A stretch of 64,000 bases of DNA, taken from Eledone cirrhosa (Eukaryota; Mollusca; Cephalopoda; Octopoda; Eledonidae). The position numbers were made by a program, and so were the translations under genes. Under the pieces are notes generated by a model, which searched no databases, was not told the origin of the DNA, and saw nothing but the letters and a program-made list of their open reading frames with translations. The DNA lies in NCBI GenBank assembly GCA_964016885.1, contig OZ024746.1, forward strand, positions 99,997,433 to 100,061,432, written 5' to 3'. Below are positions 54,490-64,000 of this stretch, piece after piece (the stretch's first letter is position 1; every line of letters starts with the position of its first letter).

Positions 54490-54585
54490 GTATATTATGC
54501 CATTGTTAAATCTATCTTTAAGGACCTGTTGTATATTTTCAATTTCAAAGTTCTCAAGTTTGATTAAATTATTAATTTCATTCAT
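54490..54585 (-). CDS. Myosin motor domain exon (most upstream visible)
   Basis: 32 codons from ATG at 54585 to donor gtaagt: MNEINNLIKLENFEIENIQQ, then VLKDRFNNGIIY. This fits the start of the myosin motor (D(L/M)..L..L.E..(V/I)...L..R(F/Y)....IYT). The frame is open upstream (SECNDIFN) to a good acceptor tttcacag, so the exon may really begin at 54611 with an earlier start codon elsewhere; the Met at 54585 is only one candidate. The next exon at 32978 continues in phase after a 21.5-kb intron. Confidence 0.8.
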
Positions 54586-54611
54586 GTTGAAAATGTCGTT
54601 ACATTCACTTA

Positions 54612-55289
54612 CTGTGAAAATTTATCGAAAATAGATAGTAAAGGTTCCAAATCTTCAAAAAAAAGGTAGTTACGATATCATATTTATTGAATTCATCGTT
54701 TATCTAGTCTTTTTTCTTTGTTATTTGATTTTGTATATTTTCCTGTGTCCCGCACACTTGCATTTCTAATACTTATAATTTGTAACCTCTAGTCGTAATA
54801 AACCTCACAATTTATATAGTCTGCTCTCCACTCCCCCCATTCCTCTTCACATTTCAGTAGGTTTTAACAAATATATCATGAGCAATTTTCATTGACAATG
54901 TTCTGTATGTAACACACCCAAATATATTACGTTGAATATCCACTCAAATCGTTTGGTTAAGACGGATGTCAACTCTAGCATAGCATGTAAGACTTGCTTT
55001 TCGAGCAGGGTAAAATAATTTCTACTTTATTCAACAATACTTACTCTATATACTTGATTATAAGTTGACCTTATTTTATGTGAGAGAGATAGGTGAAAGC
55101 CCAAACCCTATTTATAAGCCGATGCAGTTTATCAACACACTGCTTAAATGGCGTATATAAGCTGATCCCACCCTCGTCCCATTTTACCATAGATTTTTGC
55201 GGGATGACATATTCTTTGGCTTATATTCCAGTATATACATACGGTAAGTAGATTCTCTTCATTTATTCCCAGGGATATTTCAAATCCAA
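54612..55289. other. Upstream or intron sequence, nothing recognised
   Basis: No clear promoter or exon. Contains one diverged phrase (cctcacaatttatatagtct) and AT-rich sequence. Confidence 0.45.
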
Positions 55290-58200
55290 AGAACTAATTT
55301 TGGGTCGTTAAACACCTGTGTTAATACTACTATTAACAATGGGTCGTTAAACACCTGTGTTAATATTAGTACTATTAACAATGGGTCGTTAAACACCTGT
55401 GTTAATACTACTACTATTAACAATGGGTCGTTAAAGTCCTGTGTTAATACTACTACTATTAACAATGGGTCGTTAAACACCTGTGTTAATACTACTACTA
55501 TTAACAATGGGTCGTTAAACTCCTGTGTTAATACTACTATTAACAATGGGTCGTTAAACACCTGTGTTAATACTACTACTATTAACAATGGGTCGTTAAA
55601 CACCTGTGTTAATACTACTACTATTAACAATGAGTCGTTAAACACCTGTGTTAATACTACTACTATTAACAATGGGTCGTTAAACTCCTGTGTTAATACT
55701 ACTACTATTAACAATGGGTCGTTAAACTCCTGTGTTAATACTACTACTATTAACAATGGGTCGTTAAACTCCTGTGTTAATACTACTACTATTAACAATG
55801 GGTCGTTAAACTCCTGTGTTAATACTACTACTATTAACAATGGGTCGTTAAACACCTGTGTTAATATTAGTACTATTAACAATGGGTCGTTAAACACCTG
55901 TGTTAATACTACTACTATTAACAATGGGTCGTTAAACTCCTGTGTTAATACTACTACTATTAACAATGGGTCGTTAAACTCCTGTGTTAATACTACTACT
56001 ATTAACAATGGGTCGTTAAACACCTGTGTTAATACTACTACTATTAACAATGGGTCGTTAAACTCCTGTGTTAATACTACTATTAACAATGGGTCGTTAA
56101 ACACCTGTGTTAATACTACTACTATTAACAATGGGTCGTTAAACACCTGTGTTAATACTACTACTATTAATAATGAGTCGTTAAACACCTGTGTTAATAC
56201 TACTACTATTAACAATGGGTCGTTAAACTCCTGTGTTAATACTACTACTATTAACAATGGGTCGTTAAACTCCTGTGTTAATACTACTACTATTAACAAT
56301 GGGTCGTTAAACTCCTGTGTTAATACTACTACTATTAACAATGGGTCGTTAAACTCCTGTGTTAATACTACTACTATTAACAATGGGTCGTTAAACTCCT
56401 GTGTTAATACTACTACTATTAACAATGGGTCGTTAAACTCCTGTGTTAATACTACTACTATTAACAATGGGTCGTTAAACTCCTGTGTTAATACTACTAC
56501 TATTAACAATGGGTCGTTAAACACCTGTGTTAATACTACTACTATTAACAATGGGTCGTTAAACACCTGTGTTAATATAAGTACTATTAACAATGAGTCG
56601 TTAAACACCTGTGTTAATACTACTACTATTAACAATGGGTCGTTAAACACCTGTGTTAATACTACTACTATTAACAATGGGTCGTTAAACACCTGTGTTA
56701 ATACTACTACTATTAACAATGGGTCGTTAAACACCTGTGTTAATACTACTACTATTAACAATGGGTCGTTAAACACCTGTGTTAATACTACTACTATTAA
56801 CAATGGGTCGTTAAACACCTGTGTTAATACTACTACTATTAACAATGGGTCGTTAAACACCTGTGTTAATACTACTACTATTAACAATGGGTCGTTAAAC
56901 ACCTGTGTTAATAATACTACTATTAACAATGGGTCGTTAAACACCTGTGTTAATAATACTACTATTAGCAATGGGTCGTTAAACACCTGTGTTAATATTA
57001 GTACTATTAACAATGGGTCGTTAAACTCCTGTGTTAATACTACTACTATTAACAATGGGTCGTTAAACACCTGTGTTAATACTACTACTATTAACAATGG
57101 GTCGTTAAACACCTGTGTTAATAATACTACTATTAGCAATGGGTCGTTAAACACCTGTGTTAATACTACTACTATTAACAATGGGTCGTTAAACACCTGT
57201 GTTAATACTACTACTATTAACAATGGGTCGTTAAACACCTGTGTTAATATTAGTACTATTAACAATGGGTCGTTAAACTCCTGTGTTAATACTACTACTA
57301 TTAACAATGGGTCGTTAAACACCTGTGTTAATACTAGTACTATTAACAATGGGTCGTTAAACACCTGTGTTAATAATACTACTATTAGCAATGGGTCGTT
57401 AAACACCTGTGTTAATACTAGTACTATTAACAATGGGTCGTTAAACTCCTGTGTTAATAATACTACTATTAGCAATGGGTCGTTAAACACCTGTGTTAAT
57501 ACTACTACTATTAACAATGGGTCGTTAAACTCCTGTGTTAATACTACTACTATTAACACTGGGTCGTTAAACACCTGTGTTAATACTACTACTATTAACA
57601 ATGGGTCGTTAAACACCTGTGTTAATACTACTACTATTAGCAATGGGTCGTTAAACACCTGTGTTAATACTACTACTATTAACAATGGGTCGTTAAACAC
57701 CTGTGTTAATACTACTACTATTAACAATGGGTCGTTAAACTCCTGTGTTAATACTACTACTATTAACAATGGGTCGTTAAACTCCTGTGTTAATACTACT
57801 ACTATTAACACTGGGTCGTTAAACACCTGTGTTAATACTAGTACTATTAACACTGGGTCGTTAAACACCTGTGTTAATATTAGTAGTATTAACAATGGGT
57901 CGTTAAACTCATGTGTTAATACTACTACTATTAACACTGGGTCGTTAAACACCTGTGTTAATACTACTACTATTAACACTGGGTCGTTAAACACCTGTGT
58001 TAATACTACTACTATTAACAATGGGTCGTTAAACACCTGTGTTAATACTACTACTATTAACACTGGGTCGTTAAACACCTGTGTTAATACTACTACTATT
58101 AACAATGGGTCGTTAAACACCTGTGTTAATACTACTACTATTAACAATGGGTCGTTAAACTCCTGTGTTAATACTACTATTAACACTGGGTCGTTAAACA

Positions 58201-59215
58201 CCTGTGTTAATACTAGTACTATTAACAATGGGTCGTTAAACTCCTGTGTTAATACTACTACTATTAACAATGGGTCGTTAAACACCTGTGTTAATACTAC
58301 TACTATTAACACTGGGTCGTTAAACACCTGTGTTAATACTACTACTATTAACAATGGGTCGTTAAACTCCTGTGTTAATACTACTACTATTAACAATGGG
58401 TCGTTAAACTCCTTTGTTAATACTAGTACTATTAACAATGGGTCGTAAAACACCTGTGTTAATACTACTACTAATAACAATGGGTCGTTAAACACCTGTG
58501 TTAATACTACTACTATTAACAATGGGTCGTAAAACACCTGTGTTAATATTAGTAGTATTAACAATGGGTCGTTAAACACCTGTGTTAATACTACTACTAT
58601 TAACACTGGGTCGTTAAACACCTGTGTTAATACTAGTACTATTAACAATGGGTCGTTAAACTCCTGTGTTAATACTACTACTATTAACAATGGGTCGTTA
58701 AACTCCTGTGTTAATACTACTACTATTAACAATGGGTCGTTAAACTCCTGTGTTAATACTAGTACTATTAACAATGGGTCGTTAAACACCTGTGTTAATA
58801 CTACTACTATTAACAATGGGTCGTTAAACTCCTGTGTTAATACTACTACTATTAACAATGGGTCGTTAAACACCTGTGTTAATACTACTACTATTAACAA
58901 TGGGTCGTTAAACTCCTGTGTTAATACTACTACTATTAACAATGGGTCGTTAAACACCTGTGTTAATACTACTACTATTAACAATGGGTCGTTAAACTCC
59001 TGTGTTAATACTACTACTAATAACAATGGGTCGTTAAACACCTGTGTTAATACTACTACTAATAACAATGGGTCGTTAAACACCTGTGTTAATACTACTA
59101 CTAATAACAATGGGTCGTTAAACTCCTGTGTTAATACTACTACTATTAACAATGGGTCGTTAAACTCCTGTGTTAATACTACTACTATTAACAATGGGTC
59201 GTTATCTACCTGCAT
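55290..59215. repeat. 42-bp satellite
   Basis: About 93 copies of a 42-bp unit (aatgggtcgttaaacacctg, tgttaatactactactatta, ac) with 39-bp variants lacking one act. Variants cacc/ctcc, actact/attagt/actagt and acaat/acact/gcaat are mixed. As 42 and 39 are divisible by 3 the minus strand is open for 1311 codons of a hydrophobic 14-residue repeat; the codon pattern follows the DNA unit and shows no selection-like features, so it is not called as a gene. Confidence 0.94.
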
Positions 59216-59220
59216 TAATA

Positions 59221-59402
59221 ATATTTTTTTCTACTTTTGGCACAAGGCCTGCAAATACCCCAGTGCGTGACTGGTACTTTATGTTATCGACCCCGTAAGG
59301 ATGAAAGGCAAAGTGAACCTCGACGAAATTTGAACTCAGATCATGAAGGACCGTAACTCTATGCTGCAAAGCATGGCATCCGACCTCTACTGATACTGCC
59401 AA
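59221..59402 (-). mobile_element. Family I SINE inserted in the 42-bp satellite
   Basis: Tail tctacttttggcacaaggcc, body gaccccgtaaggatgaaagg, B-box aatttgaactcagatcatg, head ggcatccgacctctactgat and tgccaatcaccac. Array units resume at 59403. Confidence 0.82.
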
Positions 59403-59570
59403 TCACCACTATTAATATTGGGTCATTATCCACCTCTGTTAATACTAGTACTGTTAACAATGGGTCGTTAAACTCCTGTGTTAATATTAGTAATATTAAC
59501 AATGGGTCGTTTAACAGCTCTGTTAATACTAGTACTGTTAATATTGGGTCGTTATACCCTTGTATAAACT
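59403..59570. repeat. Diverged right edge of the 42-bp satellite
   Basis: Four units with more substitutions (tattgggtcattatccacct, gttaatactagtactgttaa) beyond the SINE. Confidence 0.85.
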
Positions 59571-59574
59571 TACA

Positions 59575-59900
59575 TTCATGCACACACATACATCCCACTA
59601 AGCACACTTACACACATTCATATATCATACACTTTTTCCAGATATTACACAACGCGTATGCTCGAAATTTTAACGTATTTTCATTTAACTTAAATCTGCC
59701 ATCCTAACAAGTCATCTCTGATCGATCCTTTAAGTCCTCCACAGAGATACTCCCTTAATAAGGGGTTTTTAAACCCCAACATATTTGGGATTATTAAATT
59801 TGCGAAGATAAGATTATTTTGTTATCTTGGCAATTTTAATTTTCTAGTGCATTGTATGGTTTTCAAAATTTGTTTCCTATTCAACAATGCTTCAAGCAAA
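59575..59900 (+). mobile_element. Penelope-type 3' end fragment
   Basis: catcccactaagcacactta, gtatgctcgaaattttaacg, taaggggtttttaaacccca and atttgggattattaaatttg parallel 22440-22740. Non-coding. Confidence 0.6.
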
Positions 59901-59939
59901 CTACAACACTCTGTTATATATATATATATATATATATAA

Positions 59940-60129
59940 CGAAGGAAATGTGGTAAGGAACCAGGTGGACCATAACGCACCAAAGTACTCAATACTAGAG
60001 GTAGTAGAGTGGGTAATAGGAACCAGTAAGACCCCGACAGCTGAGCTCAAGCCGTTTCGACGGCTAATTCTGGAGTCCAGAATTAGCCGTCGAAACGGCT
60101 TGAGCTCAGCTGTCGGGGTCTTACTGGTT

Positions 60130-60134
<5 letters not shown>
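59940..60134. mobile_element. Perfect 119-bp palindrome in a longer foldback family
   Basis: 60016-60134 is symmetric about ctggagtccag at 60075: left ataggaaccagtaagacccc, right ggggtcttactggttcctat. The preceding 59941-60015 (ggtaaggaaccaggtggacc) is the unique part also seen at 12640-12700. Confidence 0.9.
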
Positions 60135-60167
<33 letters not shown>

Positions 60168-60220
60168 CATACATACATACATACATACATACATACATAC
60201 ATACATACATACATACATAA
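60135..60220. repeat. (TA)n(CATA)n microsatellite
   Basis: ta dinucleotides followed by 14 cata tetranucleotides. Confidence 0.95.
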
Positions 60221-60479
60221 ATACATGCGTGATGGCTGCAACTCGATTTCGAGTAATGCCATCACTTGATACTTAAACATGAGCATCATGGGCGTGGCTT
60301 CTGCTAGGGACTTGCCTATGGCCAGCCATGCCATGCATCACAAAATATGTCACATATCAAGCGATGCCTGTGCTTGAAGCTTTTTTGAGTTCACATCGAA
60401 TGTATTTACTCCAAAAGTAGAACTGGTCTACATCATTGGATGTAAACGAAGTGGCAGGTTTTATATCAGTGACCTTCTC
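60221..60479. other. Nothing recognised
   Basis: No element or gene supported. Confidence 0.5.

Positions 60480-60837
<358 letters not shown>

Positions 60838-60918
<81 letters not shown>
60838..60918. repeat. (TA)n microsatellite
   Basis: Pure ta tract between a SINE and a Penelope-like 3' end. Confidence 0.95.
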
Positions 60919-60922
<4 letters not shown>

Positions 60923-61672
60923 TACTTGGGGAGGGTCATATTTGTGTAATATTGCCAGAATTAATAACAGAACACACTCACTGTTTGGTTGGTTTTCGCT
61001 TCTCGCTGTCTTTTATATCTGCGATCTAACTTACTCGGTCCTCAATGTTGCCATTGACTGACCGACGGTCAAAAATAATACAGATACAATATAGACACAA
61101 ACACATATATATAGTTTACATAATTTACATAAATCTTTCGTTGCACATCTGCAACATCGTCAGTGGTGTTATATTTTTTCCTCCTGTTGTGTTGTATGTC
61201 TACGCCATCTTTTATTCAGTCTGTCTATATATTTATTTATTTATTTGCTTGTTTGTTTATTTTATTTTGTCTTCTTTGCGCATGCGTTTGCGTGTGTGTA
61301 TAGTGTTACGTTTGCTGTGTGACTAGTGTGTATAGTGTTGTGTCTGCTGGGTGACTAGTGTGTGTTTATGTGCTTGTTGTTATTGTGCTTGTGTGTGTAT
61401 TTATTTATCTTATTTTATTTTATTTTATTTACTTATTTATACTTCTCTTAGGTCAGTGTTGTTTGTTTGGGTGTTGTTGTTGTTCCACTCATTCTTTCTG
61501 TTTAGCTTTGGTCTTCTAATTTCTATTTCACTGGCCTCTCTGATTTGCCTATCTGCTGGGTCATTCCTATGTTTAGATATTATTCTAATTTCTATGTTGT
61601 CTATGTTACCGTCATGTTGTTGTCTAGCATGTTCGTATAGTACTGACCCGTTTTCATATAAAAAACCTCGCT
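60919..61672 (-). pseudogene. Penelope-like element, third family, 3' part
   Basis: 3' terminus gttatacttggggagggtca resembles that of the element at 40662. The minus-strand frame 61655-61480 reads SVLYEHARQQHDGNIDNIEI, RIISKHRND, ASEIEIRRPKLNRKNEWNN, the end of the GIY-YIG domain, about half identical in type to the element at 43804. 5' truncated, (TA)n on both sides. Confidence 0.8.
61136..61163 (-). ncRNA. Hammerhead-like motif, different family
   Basis: ctgacga (61163-61157), stem II gttgca/tgcaac, then gaaa (61139-61136), in the same place relative to the ORF end as 40839-40867. Stem bases differ from gtcaca/tgtgac yet remain paired. Confidence 0.5.
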
Positions 61673-61673
61673 A

Positions 61674-61676
<3 letters not shown>

Positions 61677-61740
<64 letters not shown>
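61677..61740. repeat. (TA)n microsatellite
   Basis: Pure ta tract into which the Helitron 3' end is joined. Confidence 0.95.
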
Positions 61741-62226
61741 CTAGCTGAGATACCCAGCTTCGCCTGGGTAAACAGATGATAAAGACCGGTAGAAGAGAAA
61801 ACAACTGCATTGGATGTGTTGTCTGGTTTACCATATGAGGTGAGACGGTGGTGTGACAAAAGAAAACAAAAATGAGTCAAAAATCTTCCACAAACACCAC
61901 ATTCTTTTTTTACCGTTCATGCACAATATATGAAGATTTCTAGGTGTACCCACTCGTGAATAACCTTCATATAACTGACCATGAGTAAAAACCGATTCTC
62001 TCATATTCAATCCTACAACTTCGAGACTCTGACCATGAGGTTTAGTTATGGTCATAGCAAAACTGGCTCTAACGGGGAACTGAAGTCTTGAGAATTTGAA
62101 TGGCAGCTCGGTAGAGGAAGGGATGAGAGGAATATTGGGAATAAATGCATTTTCTCCTTGATGATTGCCTCCAAGAATAGTGACCTCTAAGAGATGGTTC
62201 CTCATCCACACCTGCATTAATCATGT
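61741..62226 (-). pseudogene. Helitron 3' end with helicase remnant
   Basis: Minus strand: PNIPLIPSSTELPFKFSRLQ, FPVRASFAMTITKPHGQSLE, VFTHGQLYEGYSRVGTPRNL, the last motifs of the Pif1-type helicase of Helitrons (normally ..P(V/I)R.AFAMTINK.QGQ(S/T)L). After a stop come a hairpin (acccag/ctgggt) and ctag at 61744-61741 followed by T, the rolling-circle 3' end rule. The GQSL motif has KPHGQ for K.QGQ. Confidence 0.85.
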
Positions 62227-62291
62227 CAGGTCAGGTCCAAATTTCTCAAAAGGATATTGGGAGTTCCAATCTTGTATATTATATATATAGA
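62227..62291. other. Spacer between two Helitron ends
   Basis: Helicase-region remnant fading into (ta)n. Confidence 0.5.
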
Positions 62292-62880
62292 CTAGTTAAA
62301 CTACCCGTCCTTTGGACGGTTCAAGCTGCTTTCAATGTAGCTCATTAAACTAAACAAAGTAAATTTGCATACATAGAAGAAAAACGTACTTTATGTAAAC
62401 ATGAAAACCTTAGGCACTATTCCAGCGAAATAATTAATATGTGAGCTCGGTGTCTTTTTTGACAACAGTAAAATCGCATCATGAAATAGAGAAGTGAAGT
62501 GAATAATAGACACTATTATGTACGAAGCATAATATTGTAAAAGTTATGACATCACTTAATGTATGAGCATCAAGAAAGCGTACCTTTTGTTTCAAGTACA
62601 AAGAGTAAATTTAAATCCGAATGAGCCGAATTACGAAAGATAACTCTTGTCTTACTTAATCACGAAAATTCACACAAATAACCGAAACTTTTTTAATGTC
62701 TCCAAAGGCCCCAATATCGATTTTTGAAAGCCTTTGTAGATCATGTACAGGTTTTGTGCAAGGAGAAGCTCTAAAAAATTTCAAAGAAATCGCATGAATG
62801 GTTTAGAATATATGAGCCCTCATTAAAAATTGTCCACACACACATACACACACATACAGAAAACTACAGCTTTATATATA
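62292..62880 (-). mobile_element. Non-autonomous Helitron-like element
   Basis: 3' end on the minus strand: hairpin ccgtcc/ggacgg, about nine bases, then ctag (62295-62292) followed by T. No ORF inside; the right end is AT-rich (aaaactacagctttatatat). Right boundary approximate. Confidence 0.65.
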
Positions 62881-63187
62881 TACAGATATAAACAATTATA
62901 TATAAATGGGTGTGTGTAAACCACTGTTCAAACCAATGGAGAAACTGGCGTGATACACAAGCATCGCTGACAACGCAGAGAGAATCCCTTATGGTTGTCT
63001 CCAACCTGCTAGAAATAGCAGTCGGGTTGGTTAACATGCATGGGATGCTTTTCTTCTTCTTTGATGTTATAAAATGAGTATGAATAAACTTTCCTGTATA
63101 TACCCTTATTCCATTGGTATAATTACTTTTCGATTATCAGTTTTCATTTTTGTGTGATGTGCGAAAACCAACCAACCAATAAACATC
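62881..63187. other. Nothing recognised
   Basis: No gene or element supported. Confidence 0.5.
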
Positions 63188-63380
63188 TCTCTGAGATGGA
63201 TTCGCAATTGTGAGTTCGATTTCTGGACCGGGAGATGCGTTATGTCCTTGAGCAAGACACTTTATTTCACGTTGCTCCTTCTACCTGGAGTTGCGACCGA
63301 TAGATAGTATTAGCAATTGGAAAGACCAACGGAAACATTATTTCCTCGGTCCGAATTGACGAACATCGATCGACTGTCGA
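63188..63380 (+). mobile_element. Fourth-family tRNA-SINE, 5' truncated
   Basis: ttgtgagttcgatttctgga, ccttgagcaagacacttta, ctacctggagttgcgaccg, tttcctcggtccg; same family as 13659-13872. Confidence 0.78.
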
Positions 63381-63554
63381 TATATATATATATAATTCAG
63401 CCTGTTGTAACTGGGTTTCAATTTTATTTTAAATACTTAAGATTGCATTAAAAATCTAAACTGATTTGTGTTTAGGTTATTTTGTAATGTTAAATCGTTG
63501 AGTTGTATTCTTGATGTCACACATTGAAAGTATAGTTATTCCTTTAAGAAGAAT
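63381..63554. other. Nothing recognised
   Basis: AT-rich spacer. Confidence 0.5.
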
Positions 63555-63612
<58 letters not shown>

Positions 63613-63890
63613 CCGAAACCCCTGAGTCGTAGGGGCGCCGTATTGACATACGACGTTTCTTGGACATTTTAAGCCTGGTGGAGCCCACCCCTCTCCAGAC
63701 CTGAGTACAGCAGATTTCTTCCAGAGAAAGATAGAAAGTGAGAGAGAGGAAATGAGGAAGAGGTATAGAAAAATTGACCTCAATAATAGACTGGTGCTTT
63801 TTTTATCGACCTCAAAAGGATGAAAGCCAAAGTTGATCTCGGCCAGATTTGAACTCAGAGAGCAGAGTGCCGGAACGAATACCTTAAGCA
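63555..63890 (-). mobile_element. Family II SINE with (TC)n
   Basis: (tc)n 63557-63609, gggcgccgtattgacatacg, agcagatttcttccagagaa, ataatagactggtgcttttt, gatctcggccagatttgaac. Best view of the distal part of family II. Confidence 0.75.
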
Positions 63891-64000
63891 TTCTGAACTT
63901 GAATATTCAGCGTCGAAAGCGGTGGAGATCCATTGACATTCATGTAGCTACCTCAAGCAACAAACGTTGTCTAAATACACTTACTTGACTACACGGAGCG

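Noticed and set aside
55280..59215. 1311-codon hydrophobic repeat protein
   Set aside because: Direct translation of a 42-bp satellite; no start context, splice structure or non-repeat domain.

Overview
The window looks like a cephalopod (octopus-like) nuclear genome segment. The evidence is eukaryotic split exons with GT/AG borders, dense tRNA-derived SINEs of types familiar from Octopus (tail motifs resembling ggatgcccttcctaacacc and ggccttgtgccaaa), many Penelope-like and non-LTR retroelements, Helitron ends, and very abundant (TA)n tracts. The species-group assignment is recognition of repeat families from memory and was not searched.

One host gene is visible. Seven minus-strand exons of a myosin motor head run from about 54.6 kb down to 10.0 kb: 54585-54490, 32978-32913, 25423-25196, 17685-17571, 15644-15506, 12045-11958 and 10104-9993. 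All six junctions keep phase and give about 281 residues, including the P-loop GESGSGKT and switch I (NWNSSRFGK). The 5' end upstream of 54.6 kb and the rest of the motor and tail (left of 9993, outside the window) are not seen. Almost everything else between 1 and 54.6 kb is intron of this gene, with a largest intron of about 21.5 kb.

Layout. 1-9.95 kb: giant 45-bp satellite (1-6516), 17-bp minisatellite, CAC/CAT tract, 65-bp satellite (7791-9188) and a second 45-bp satellite (9376-9950). 10-25 kb: the 3'-most exons among SINEs, LINE fragments, a head-to-head Penelope-like fragment (21632-22745) and a TATACA-type minisatellite. 25-33 kb: P-loop exon, a broken LINE containing a 43-bp satellite made from its own coding sequence, and a 68-bp satellite. 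33-40 kb: LINE and MITE debris. 40.0-45.7 kb: a large foldback element and a Penelope-like element pair arranged as a 1.85-kb-arm inverted repeat, one arm carrying an intact RT/GIY-YIG reading frame. 46-54 kb: foldback MITEs, pogo/Tigger-like MITEs, a 30-bp satellite and a third 45-bp satellite. 54.5 kb: most upstream recognised myosin exon. 55.3-59.6 kb: 42-bp satellite. 59.6-64 kb: Penelope ends, palindromes, Helitron ends and SINEs.

The main theme is that at least four of the satellites (three of 45 bp, one of 65 bp) and probably a fifth (30 bp) are tandem expansions of the tRNA-like head of SINEs still attached, or once attached, to a SINE body. Another SINE family carries a 48-bp internal VNTR, and one LINE has expanded a 43-bp piece of its ORF. 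Transposable elements here repeatedly seed satellites. A second theme is hammerhead-ribozyme-like motifs in Penelope-like elements whose stem II differs in sequence but stays paired between families. All long repetitive reading frames are by-products of repeat periods divisible by three and are not called as genes.
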